DNA of 9,038 nt, taken from NCBI GenBank assembly GCA_038253825.1, contig JBBSGT010000045.1, positions 1 through 9,038 of the forward strand. Direction: 5' to 3'. Both the position numbers and the translations under genes were made by a program. Positions within the stretch are counted from its first letter, which is position 1, and every line of letters begins with the position of its first letter. This document shows, piece after piece, positions 1 to 6,127 of this stretch. The DNA comes from JACDET01 sp038253825 (GTDB taxonomy: Bacteria; Patescibacteriota; Microgenomatia; Levybacterales; UBA12049). Under the pieces are notes generated by a model, which worked only from the letters and a program-made list of their open reading frames with translations, was not told the origin of the DNA and made no database searches.

Positions 1-101
1 AAACTTCATCAGTGGACAGGGCAAGTTTTATCATGGCAGTGAGCAGCCACTTTAGCATATCTGCCACATTTTTTCATGCACAGCTGTATGAAAATTACTC
101 T

Positions 102-662
102 TCAATAAAATATGCCATTCTGTTTTTCGCTGGCTATATCATTTGCTGCTTTTTTGACCCATCTCCATACCGTTTCACGAACAACTGGGGATTTTGATGC
201 AGTTGCGACAAATCGTGTTACTTCATCTGATTCAAGTTCATCATGGTAATCTGTTCCTTGATATTGTAAAGTAAATTTACCATTAGCATCTTTTGACATA
301 GAGGTTTTATCAAGTAATTCCTCTTTTAAAAATTTCTTTCGGCGTGATATAGCGCCCATTACCCTGTCAAACTCTCCTACGTCCCCTTGATCAAGCAAGT
401 CCATGTTCGGATTAACTGCATTAACATCCGAATCATTCAAAAGAGCAAAACTTGCCATTCTAAATATTTTACCCATGTCAATTCCGTTGAATGGTAAACG
501 TTCAGCTAATCCTTCCATTAAGACATTTTTCCCTGCTCCTACAGGAGCTATTATAAAAATGTTACTATTCAGCAATTCACTATAAAATGCTTGTTCTTTC
601 TTTACATGTTCATATCTTTTTTTTAGGATATCGTAGCGTTTGTAAGAACCACTTATTTTCAT
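102..662 (-). CDS. Truncated cytidylate kinase-like P-loop protein
   Basis: Starting at the ATG at 662 this encodes 186 aa. Residues 35-46 hold a P-loop-like stretch (IFIIAPVGAGKN) with Asn where Walker A needs Ser/Thr. It is followed by IDMGKIFR (61-68), matching the D-T-G-x-x-Y-R segment of CMP kinases, and by a region near 138-172 resembling the family's 'EEVSRAVSKVAAIPEVR' stretch. The protein then ends at NGIFY, just where the family continues into the RDxG CMP-binding loop and the lid, so roughly the C-terminal third to half is missing. About 34 N-terminal residues, Lys/Tyr-rich, precede the P-loop, unlike normal Cmk. The ORF is open up to another ATG at 707; I prefer 662 because it shortens the overlap with the upstream gene to 53 nt and has a weak AGAAG upstream. 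It may be a degraded kinase, a non-catalytic derivative, or a victim of an assembly error. Homology is by eye. Confidence 0.5.
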   Translation of the reverse strand: MKISGSYKRYDILKKRYEHVKKEQAFYSELLNSNIFIIAPVGAGKNVLMEGLAERLPFNGIDMGKIFRMASFALLNDSDVNAVNPNMDLLDQGDVGEFDRVMGAISRRKKFLKEELLDKTSMSKDANGKFTLQYQGTDYHDELESDEVTRFVATASKSPVVRETVWRWVKKAANDIASEKQNGIFY

Positions 663-1161
663 CCGTATCTTCTTTTTGACGCTCGTACACATATCCAAGC
701 AAACCAAGATTTTCTATTGGTTCAACGATTACTTTCGTTTGCGGGGATGAAATGGGAAATTGATCTGGTGTTGGGTCAATAACTAATGTTTGGTTATCTG
801 TTTTGATTTCAACCCAGACATGATTATCATTCAGTACCTGTCCATCAGTGGTGAGTACTCTACCTTGCCATGTTTTCACCTCAACATCTGGAAGGTCAGT
901 TTTTATTTCACCAACTAACAATCGGGAGGTTACAGCACATTGTCCAGATGGATTAAAGCGACCAACTTTTTCTGATCCATTACGTCTAGCTTCATCAAGA
1001 TATACAGTATTAGAACCCCATGCAACTTCTACAAGCTTTCTGAATTCGCTTACTCGTCTCTTCAAAGCTATAGGGTTGATATTACCCATTTTTATGATTT
1101 CATTTCCAGGTTCAGCCTCATTAGGAAAGTGCTGAAAGTAGTTACCGTTTTTTTGTTCCAT
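610..1161 (-). CDS. Transglutaminase-like cysteine protein
   Basis: This encodes 183 aa with no signal peptide or membrane segment. Three motifs are spaced as in the transglutaminase-like fold: SGQCAVTSRLL with Cys75, NDNHVWVEI with His114, and LVIDPTPDQF with Asp129. This Cys-His-Asp order is that of the catalytic triad in transglutaminase-like proteases and arylamine N-acetyltransferases. The substrate cannot be told; a peptidase, amidase or acyl transferase are all possible. An N-terminal helical part (about 25-60) precedes the core. The ATG at 1161 is the only good start. It lacks a Shine-Dalgarno but has an extended -10 box 9 nt upstream. The 3' end overlaps the kinase-like gene by about 53 nt, so the two are probably translated from one mRNA. 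I do not recognise a named family beyond the fold. Confidence 0.55.
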   Translation of the reverse strand: MEQKNGNYFQHFPNEAEPGNEIIKMGNINPIALKRRVSEFRKLVEVAWGSNTVYLDEARRNGSEKVGRFNPSGQCAVTSRLLVGEIKTDLPDVEVKTWQGRVLTTDGQVLNDNHVWVEIKTDNQTLVIDPTPDQFPISSPQTKVIVEPIENLGLLGYVYERQKEDTDENKWFLQTLRYPKKKI

Positions 1162-1170
1162 AGAAGCAGG

Positions 1171-1179
1171 ATTATATCA
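1171..1179 (-). promoter_or_regulatory. Extended -10 promoter for the transglutaminase-like gene
   Basis: On the minus strand the sequence is TGATATAAT, a perfect TATAAT with the TGn extension. Its last base is 9 nt from the ATG at 1161, so transcription would begin 0-3 nt before the start codon. The -35 region is poor (TTGTAT near 1200-1195, 18-bp spacer), which is typical when an extended -10 is present. There is no Shine-Dalgarno, so the mRNA is predicted to be leaderless or nearly so. Confidence 0.55.
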
Positions 1180-1562
1180 AATTTACGAAAAAAAATACAA
1201 AATTAAACGTTGAGATGAAAATTAATATTATATAGGTTTAATTATGGGGCGCAAAAAAAGTGGGTTGATCTTTTCAACATGTTTCACAAATTGGAATTAA
1301 TATATTCTCCTCGGTAACAGGATATTCCACACGCAGAAAATCAAAAGTTCATAAAAATAGTTACAAAATTTTTATAAATTATCAATGCAAAATATGCTGA
1401 AGCCTTTAATATTGTATTTAATTCGTCGTATGTTTGTTGTAATTTTTGACCTTGCAACCTAAGAAATTACTTTAATTGCTAACGTACGGTCAATCTTTGC
1501 AGCATTACTTTTTATTGTAGTAAGTATCAATGTTAATTATACGGAATGCTCAGTTTATCTTG
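1180..1562. other. Gene-poor AT-rich intergenic stretch
   Basis: No convincing coding sequence is seen on either strand. A second TATAAT box (minus, 1232-1227) has only a weak -35. A loose inverted repeat is present: TTGACC at 1446-1451 with GGTCAA at 1488-1493, and GTAATTT at 1439-1445 with AAATTAC at 1464-1470. The arms are crossed rather than nested, so no single stable hairpin forms. No clear rho-independent terminator follows the tRNA. Confidence 0.5.
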
Positions 1563-1634
1563 AGCGGGCGATGGGAATCGGACCCACTGCCTTCTCCTTG
1601 GCAAGGAGACGTTCTACCAGTGAACTACGCCCGC
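1563..1634 (-). tRNA. tRNA-Gly (anticodon GCC)
   Basis: The minus strand folds into a complete 72-nt cloverleaf. It has a 7-bp acceptor stem GCGGGCG/CGCCCGC, a 4-bp D stem GTTC/GAAC with G18-G19 in the loop, an anticodon stem TCTCC/GGAGA around TTGCCAA (anticodon GCC, reading GGC and GGU), a 5-nt variable loop, and a T stem GTGGG/CCCAT closed by one G-U pair. The discriminator base is U, as expected for bacterial tRNA-Gly, and CCA is not encoded. The T loop is TCCGATT instead of TTCGATT, so position 55 is C in place of the near-universal U (pseudouridine). The gene lies 49 nt downstream of hemE on the same strand, with its own promoter in between. Confidence 0.95.
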
Positions 1635-1643
1635 ATAACGTGA

Positions 1644-1672
1644 AGTATACCAAATTCACACTTTTTACTCAA
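1644..1672 (-). promoter_or_regulatory. Promoter of tRNA-Gly
   Basis: On the minus strand, TTGAGT (1672-1667) and TATACT (1649-1644) are separated by exactly 17 bp, and the -10 is preceded by TGG, forming an extended -10. The expected start is near 1637, about 3 nt before the mature tRNA 5' end. It sits wholly in the hemE-tRNA gap, so the tRNA can be made independently of the heme operon, although no terminator separates them. Confidence 0.75.
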
Positions 1673-1683
1673 TATAGTACAGG

Positions 1684-2706
1684 CTATTTTTTGCTATGGA
1701 TATATTCTGTTAATTTAATAATATTTTCCATAGGAGTCATCGGAAGAACGCCGTGACCTAAATTAAAAATATAACCTTCTTTTTGTGGTAATGTTTCAAA
1801 GATCGCATCCACATGGTGTTTAATCGTCGAAAAATCACTGAGCAGGAGAACTGGATCGAGATTTCCTTGAATTGCTTTCTCATAACCAATTTGTTCCCAA
1901 GCCTTGGGAATGGAAATGCGCCAATCAACACCAATTACCTGACACTGCACGGAGGCAAAGGAAGTCAGTAAGCCCGCGGTATTTGTGCCAAAATGGATAA
2001 GTGGTACAGATAAATCACTCAGACTGTCGAAAATGCGTTTGACATGGGGCAAAACATATTCTTGATAATCCTCTTCACTTAAACTTCCAATCCAACTATC
2101 AAATAATTGCAACGCTTGCACACCCGTTGCTACTTGGGCTTTAAGATAAATAATAATCATATCGCTCAATTTTTCCATAAACAAATCCCATGCTGGTTTG
2201 TTTGTATACATAAATGATTTTGTTTTGATAAAGTCGCGGGTTGGTTTGCCTTCAATCATATAACTTGCAAGGGTAAAGGGTGCTGCTGAGAATCCGATAA
2301 GTGGTACTTTATTCTTGAGTTCATTTTTGAGAAGAGTAATTGTTTTGAGTAAATACGGGATGTCTGCTTCTGGTTCAAGAGTTCGAAGATTTTTAACATC
2401 TTCCATTGATTGAATTGGCTTTTTTATGACGGGGCCGATATGTTCAACGATATCTAAGTCAATGCCGATTCCAAGTAAAGGAATCATAATATCTGCAAAC
2501 AAAATTGCGGCGTCCACCTGCAGCAATTCAACAGGTTGCAGCGAAACTTTGGCTGCAAGTTCTGGTGTTTTGACGATTTCCAAAATTGTGTGTTTCTCTT
2601 TTAGCTTGCGATATTCCGGCATGTATCTTCCGGCTTGGCGCATATACCACACGGGAGTGTATGGAGTTTTCTTACTGTAACAGGCATCTAGAAAGGTCGT
2701 GTTCAT
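1684..2706 (-). CDS. hemE: Uroporphyrinogen decarboxylase HemE
   Basis: This cytosolic enzyme removes four acetate carboxyls from uroporphyrinogen III to give coproporphyrinogen III. The 340-aa length is normal for the family. Signature elements are present in order: MRQAGRYMPEYR (22-33) with the RQAGR substrate-binding loop at 23-27, ILFADIMIP with the key Asp at 72, FDSWIGSLS in the middle, HFGTN, IGVDWR, QGNLDP, and NLGHGVLP near the C-terminus with His318. The ATG at 2706 is chosen over an in-frame one at 2745 because UroD proteins begin shortly before the RQAGR loop, and this ATG overlaps the hemQ stop as ATGA, implying translational coupling. It is the last protein gene of the hemC-hemD-hemQ-hemE operon and ends in TAG 49 nt before the tRNA-Gly gene. 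Confidence 0.97.
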   Translation of the reverse strand: MNTTFLDACYSKKTPYTPVWYMRQAGRYMPEYRKLKEKHTILEIVKTPELAAKVSLQPVELLQVDAAILFADIMIPLLGIGIDLDIVEHIGPVIKKPIQSMEDVKNLRTLEPEADIPYLLKTITLLKNELKNKVPLIGFSAAPFTLASYMIEGKPTRDFIKTKSFMYTNKPAWDLFMEKLSDMIIIYLKAQVATGVQALQLFDSWIGSLSEEDYQEYVLPHVKRIFDSLSDLSVPLIHFGTNTAGLLTSFASVQCQVIGVDWRISIPKAWEQIGYEKAIQGNLDPVLLLSDFSTIKHHVDAIFETLPQKEGYIFNLGHGVLPMTPMENIIKLTEYIHSKK

Positions 2707-3356
2707 AGGAAGGTCAGTGCCTCTTCTGGTTTTCGATAGACGCATGTAAAAATAGGTGTGTCTTTCAATGTATATGCTCGCACTTTATCAGAACGGAGTT
2801 CCATGACAAGGGTTTGGAATTCAGAGAGATCATCTGTCTCATAAGAAACGAGAAATTCGCTATCATCGATGCCGTAAGAATACAAAAGCAACTGCTCAAT
2901 AGTTGGATGCTTTTTTCCAATCTGTACATGTCCCCACATCAGATTTCTTCTTTCTTCAAAATCTATCTTGTACCAATCCATTGTTTTGGTGAAGGGATAA
3001 ATAATGAGATATTTTTTGCCTTTGCGGTCCGTCTCCAGGTGCATGGTTGAGTCTTTGTGATATTGGGTCGGGCGCGTCATGCCAAAAAGCGTGTGAGTTA
3101 TAGTGAGATATTTTCCAATGTCCGAATGTATCAGTTTATTCAAAAGATCTTGAATCGCCTCAATACTGTCCGCTTGAAACCATATGAGCAAGTTCGTATT
3201 TGCTTTCAAACCCAGTGTTGCAAATGTATGTGCAATAACTTTTTTGTCACTGGTGAGGAGTTTGAGAAATACTTTTTCGTATTCTTGTCTTGTCTTTTCA
3301 GGCAGTTCGTGCAGTGTGTCTTTAGAAGAAAAGAGAATATAATTGTGGCAAACCAT
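2703..3356 (-). CDS. hemQ: Coproheme decarboxylase HemQ (ChdC)
   Basis: This chlorite-dismutase-family enzyme converts iron-coproporphyrin III (coproheme) to heme b in the coproporphyrin-dependent pathway. The core YPFTKTMDWYKI (120-131), ERRNLMWGHVQIGKK (135-149) and YSYGIDDSEFLVSYETDD (159-176) is diagnostic. Compared with firmicute enzymes, Tyr120 matches the catalytic Tyr, Lys124 the propionate-binding Lys, and His143 the proximal heme ligand. Phe122 replaces the Met usual in firmicutes. The YSxGxDD block looks closer to the actinobacterial-type clade. I chose the ATG at 3356 (217 aa), 7 nt after the hemD stop with AGGG just upstream, over the ATG at 3443 (246 aa), which would overlap hemD by about 80 nt. 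At 217 aa the protein is slightly short, mainly at the N-terminus. Its TGA stop overlaps the hemE start. Confidence 0.93.
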   Translation of the reverse strand: MVCHNYILFSSKDTLHELPEKTRQEYEKVFLKLLTSDKKVIAHTFATLGLKANTNLLIWFQADSIEAIQDLLNKLIHSDIGKYLTITHTLFGMTRPTQYHKDSTMHLETDRKGKKYLIIYPFTKTMDWYKIDFEERRNLMWGHVQIGKKHPTIEQLLLYSYGIDDSEFLVSYETDDLSEFQTLVMELRSDKVRAYTLKDTPIFTCVYRKPEEALTFL

Positions 3357-3363
3357 AGCCCTA

Positions 3364-4119
3364 TTATAGAATATTTTCTTGTATTTTCCTAACCATTCCT
3401 TCAGTTGTGTGGTTGTCTGCTGTATAAATGTGGGTGAAACCATACTCCTTTAAAGTCCTTGTGGTTGTGGGACCAATGGAGCAGACGGGCAAAGAGCGTA
3501 CTTCTTGCAGTTTCGTAGTGACATTTTCGACGAATCCAGTAATTGTTGAGGGACTGGTAAATGTGAGACAAAGAAGTTGCTTATTGGTACAAAGTTTCCA
3601 AAATTCCGCCATATCATTTTTCTGCGTGACAGTTGTATAGATTGGCATGTCTGTAACAGTTGCTCCTTTTCCCTCCAAATGCATTTTTAAATCAGGAGTT
3701 CCGATCGCCGATCGAGGCATGAGTAGTTTTTTACCTTTCACCGATGGCATTTGTTGTGCCAAGTTGTTTGAAGTGAACTTTGGTGGTATGAAATCCACTT
3801 TTAGACCAGAGAGTTTTGCCTTCTCCGCTGTCTTCTCCCCGACTGTAGCAATTTTTAATTGAGGAAATTGTTTGAGATCTATGCTGAGGTCATTGAGTAC
3901 CTCGACAAAAAACCTTACGCCGTTTCTGCTCGTAAAAATAAGCCAGTCATATGAAGATAGTAGAGAAAAATATTTTTCAAGTTCGTTCGTAGAAAGATTT
4001 TTTATTTGTCTGGTAGTTGGGAGACTAAAGGTTTTTAAATCGAGTTTATTGAGCGCATCTGCAAAGGTATTACTCTCGTTTTCTGAACGAGTTATGACTA
4101 CGTATCTTGGGGAATTCAT
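3364..4119 (-). CDS. hemD: Uroporphyrinogen-III synthase HemD
   Basis: HemD closes hydroxymethylbilane with inversion of ring D to give uroporphyrinogen III. The family is divergent in sequence, but its hallmarks are here in a 251-aa protein of normal size: VVITR at the N-terminus, WLIFTSRNGVRFF (59-71), ATVGEKTAE (91-99), KKLLMPRS (130-137), TFTSPSTITGFV (186-197) and CSIGPTTTRTLKEYGF (213-228). These correspond to the two alternating alpha/beta domains with the cofactor-free active site between them. The ATG at 4119 lies 1 nt after the hemC stop (TAA-T-ATG), so translation is probably coupled. No strong Shine-Dalgarno is seen. Position directly after hemC and the following hemQ support the call. 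Confidence 0.95.
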   Translation of the reverse strand: MNSPRYVVITRSENESNTFADALNKLDLKTFSLPTTRQIKNLSTNELEKYFSLLSSYDWLIFTSRNGVRFFVEVLNDLSIDLKQFPQLKIATVGEKTAEKAKLSGLKVDFIPPKFTSNNLAQQMPSVKGKKLLMPRSAIGTPDLKMHLEGKGATVTDMPIYTTVTQKNDMAEFWKLCTNKQLLCLTFTSPSTITGFVENVTTKLQEVRSLPVCSIGPTTTRTLKEYGFTHIYTADNHTTEGMVRKIQENIL

Positions 4120-4120
4120 A

Positions 4121-5041
4121 TTATTTTTTCAGTTGATACCAATCTCCAGCTTCTTGCAAAAGTTTTTCTGCTAATTTTTGTGCCAAACCTTTTGGATCAT
4201 CCACTGTTCCTTTGAGCGAATCCTTTATCATATTTTCCCCAGCTTCTGAACCAATCATGCCGTACAAAGTAAGCGTTTTTCCTTTTATCTCAGCATACGC
4301 GCCAACTGGCATCGAACATCCACCTCCAGTTGCTGCTGAAAATGTTCGTTCGGCTGTGACTGCAATGACACTGATATTATGATTGAGTTCTGAAAGAATT
4401 GCGTTGAGTTTTTTCTGACTAGTTTTGCTGACCACTGCCAATGCTCCCTGCCCGGGTGAAGGAATGAATTCTTTTGCATCGAAATACTCTGTAATTCGAT
4501 CTTCCAGCCCGAGTCGTTCTAATCCTGCAACTGCCAAAAATAATGCATCATATTCTCCGGCATCTAACTTTTCTATTCGCCGATTTACGTTACCACGGAC
4601 GCTTTTTACGACAAGATCTGGTCTCAAATTTAAAATCTGCGTTTTACGTCGCAGACTATCGGTGCCGATGATTGCTCCTTTTTTTAGGTCTTGGAATGAT
4701 AATCCATCTTGTGCAACAAGCGCTTCACGAGGATCGTCACGCTTGGGAATTGCCACAATTGCAAGGCCGTTGGTCATAATATCCAAAAGATCTTTTAAGC
4801 TATGAACAGCAATATCAATAGTGCCATCAAGCAGTTGTTTGTCAATTTCTTTGGAAAACCAGCCTTTTCCGATTGTATCAAGTGGAATGGGTTTCATATT
4901 TTTGTCTCCCTCTGTTGCAATTATTTTTATGGTAATTTCTGTATTTGGCACAAGGGGTTGTAAGAGATTTTTTATTCTGGTTGTTTGATTGAGGGCCATT
5001 TGGCTTCCTCGGGTACCAATAATAATTTTTGTTTGATTCAT
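4121..5041 (-). CDS. hemC: Porphobilinogen deaminase HemC
   Basis: HemC polymerises four porphobilinogens into hydroxymethylbilane. At 306 aa it has normal length, and its functional residues fall at the same numbers as in E. coli: catalytic Asp84 in VHSLKD (79-84), Arg131/Arg132 in SLRRKTQ, Arg149 in SVRGNVNRR, and Cys242 in GGGCSMPVGAY, the attachment point of the dipyrromethane cofactor. GTRGSQMAL at 9-17 is the usual N-terminal motif. After HSLKD the family's 'VPT' is replaced by LLDI, a minor variation. It is the first gene of the minus-strand heme operon. The start at 5041 has no Shine-Dalgarno but has a TATAAT 11 nt upstream, suggesting a leader of about 5 nt. Confidence 0.97.
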   Translation of the reverse strand: MNQTKIIIGTRGSQMALNQTTRIKNLLQPLVPNTEITIKIIATEGDKNMKPIPLDTIGKGWFSKEIDKQLLDGTIDIAVHSLKDLLDIMTNGLAIVAIPKRDDPREALVAQDGLSFQDLKKGAIIGTDSLRRKTQILNLRPDLVVKSVRGNVNRRIEKLDAGEYDALFLAVAGLERLGLEDRITEYFDAKEFIPSPGQGALAVVSKTSQKKLNAILSELNHNISVIAVTAERTFSAATGGGCSMPVGAYAEIKGKTLTLYGMIGSEAGENMIKDSLKGTVDDPKGLAQKLAEKLLQEAGDWYQLKK

Positions 5042-5060
5042 GAAACGTACTGATTATAGT
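5033..5060 (+). promoter_or_regulatory. Promoter for the hemB-hemH operon
   Basis: TTGATT (5033-5038) and TATAGT (5055-5060) are separated by 16 bp. The predicted start near 5067 gives a leader of about 69 nt to the hemB ATG, in keeping with the clear Shine-Dalgarno there. The -35 lies within the first codons of hemC on the other strand. A small AT-rich inverted repeat (AGAAA, 6 nt, TTTCT, roughly 5078-5093) lies in the leader and could be an operator or a chance match. Confidence 0.45.
5053..5058 (-). promoter_or_regulatory. -10 box for the hemC-hemD-hemQ-hemE operon
   Basis: A perfect TATAAT lies on the minus strand, 11 nt before the hemC ATG. The expected start is near 5046, giving a leader of only about 5 nt. 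The matching -35 is poor (TTCTTC at a 17-bp spacer). The box overlaps the plus-strand TATAGT at 5055-5060 used for hemB, so both directions share the same melted bases. Confidence 0.5.
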
Positions 5061-5126
5061 ACAAATGCATGAGAAGAAGAAAGTCTGATTTCTCTGTTGC
5101 TTTATTTAAAAAATAACGGTACTATT

Positions 5127-5130
5127 GAGG
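5127..5130 (+). promoter_or_regulatory. Ribosome binding site deciding the hemB start
   Basis: GAGG is placed 5 nt before the ATG at 5136. The frame is also open from a TTG at 5097, but this site and the position of the conserved N-terminus fix the start at 5136. Confidence 0.7.
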
Positions 5131-5135
5131 AAATT

Positions 5136-6122
5136 ATGACAGTTTTTCCAGCTATTCGACCTCGACGTTTACGTCAAACTGAGCAGCTTCGCCATTTTGT
5201 TCGTGAAACAGAATTATCAATAACGGATTTTATTTATCCCCTCTTTATTTCAGAGGAAGTTAATCAACCAAAAGAAATTTCTGCTATGCCCGGGAATTTT
5301 CAATGGCCAGTAAATGATCTCGCGAAAGAGGCTTTGCGAATTTATAGCTTAGGTATCCCTGCCGTATTACTTTTTGGTATTCCTTCAGAAAAAGATACAG
5401 TGGGTTCTCAAGCATATGCGCCAAAAGGAATTGTGCAAAAAGCGATAAAAGTTATTAAGAATGCAGTTCCGGAGTTAATTGTAATTAGTGATGTTTGTTT
5501 ATGTGAGTATATGAGTCATGGGCATTGTGGAGTTTTGGATAAGAATGGGTATGTCCAAAATGATGAATCATTGGTTTTGCTCGCTAAAACAGCATTATCG
5601 CATAAAGAAGCAGGAGCAGATATTGTTGCCCCTTCCAATATGATGGATTACCAAGTGGGCTCAATTCGTGAAATCTTGGATAAAAATGGATTTACCAATA
5701 CGCCAATTCTGGGCTACTCAGCCAAATACGCTTCGGGATTTTATGGACCATTTCGAGAAGCAGCACAATCTGCGCCTCAGTTTGGAGATCGGAAAGCATA
5801 TCAAATGGATCCGCCAAATGTACGAGAAGCTATGGAGGAAATAAGATTGGATATTCAAGAAGGAGCTGATATGATTATGGTTAAACCGGCACTGGCGTAT
5901 ATGGACGTTATTACTAAAGCTCGTCAACAGTTTAATTTACCTCTTATTGCGTACAACGTCAGTGGTGAATATTCGATGGTAAAAGCTGCTGCTCAAAATG
6001 GTTGGATTGATGAAAAGCGCATCGCTATGGAAATTTTGATAGGCATTAAGCGTGCGGGTGCGGATATTATTATTAGTTATTTTGCTCCCCAAGTTGCGCA
6101 ATGGCTAAAAGAAAATGAGTAA
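5136..6122 (+). CDS. hemB: Delta-aminolevulinic acid dehydratase HemB
   Basis: HemB (porphobilinogen synthase) condenses two ALA molecules into porphobilinogen, the first common tetrapyrrole step. The protein is 328 aa, a normal length. The zinc site is complete: DVCLCEYMSHGHCG has Cys121, Cys123 and Cys131, so this is the zinc-dependent rather than the magnesium/Asp type. Schiff-base lysines are Lys197 in GYSAKYAS and Lys250 in MVKPALAY. The substrate-binding segments MMDYQVGSIRE (169-179) and YNVSGEYSM (273-281) are also present. The MDY form is slightly unusual; MDG is common. It is the first gene of the plus-strand operon, divergent from hemC, with hemH starting 5 nt after its stop. Confidence 0.97.
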   Translation: MTVFPAIRPRRLRQTEQLRHFVRETELSITDFIYPLFISEEVNQPKEISAMPGNFQWPVNDLAKEALRIYSLGIPAVLLFGIPSEKDTVGSQAYAPKGIVQKAIKVIKNAVPELIVISDVCLCEYMSHGHCGVLDKNGYVQNDESLVLLAKTALSHKEAGADIVAPSNMMDYQVGSIREILDKNGFTNTPILGYSAKYASGFYGPFREAAQSAPQFGDRKAYQMDPPNVREAMEEIRLDIQEGADMIMVKPALAYMDVITKARQQFNLPLIAYNVSGEYSMVKAAAQNGWIDEKRIAMEILIGIKRAGADIIISYFAPQVAQWLKENE

Positions 6123-6127
6123 ATACT

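Noticed and set aside
1..58. Open minus-strand frame from an ATG at 58 running off the left edge
   Set aside because: Only 19 codons are visible, with no Shine-Dalgarno and no recognisable motif. It could be the start of a further gene but cannot be supported.
1439..1493. Inverted repeats suggesting a small structured RNA or riboswitch between the tRNA and the transglutaminase-like gene
   Set aside because: The two arm pairs are crossed, AT-rich and short, and no promoter or known riboswitch consensus accompanies them.
4285..4479. Antisense-frame open reading frame inside hemC and similar ones inside hemE, hemD, hemB and hemH
   Set aside because: All lie within well-supported genes, have no ribosome binding sites and show no protein-like motifs.
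5078..5093. AGAAA-6-TTTCT inverted repeat in the hemB leader as an operator or attenuator
   Set aside because: A five-base AT-rich arm is expected by chance here and matches no regulator site that I know.
5098..5125. TTGCTT/TACTAT as an alternative hemB promoter
   Set aside because: It would start transcription about 4 nt before the ATG and remove the Shine-Dalgarno, and both boxes are poor matches compared with 5033-5060.
5097..5135. TTG-initiated N-terminal extension of HemB
   Set aside because: The ATG at 5136 has a good Shine-Dalgarno and matches the usual HemB N-terminus; the extension is low-complexity leader sequence.
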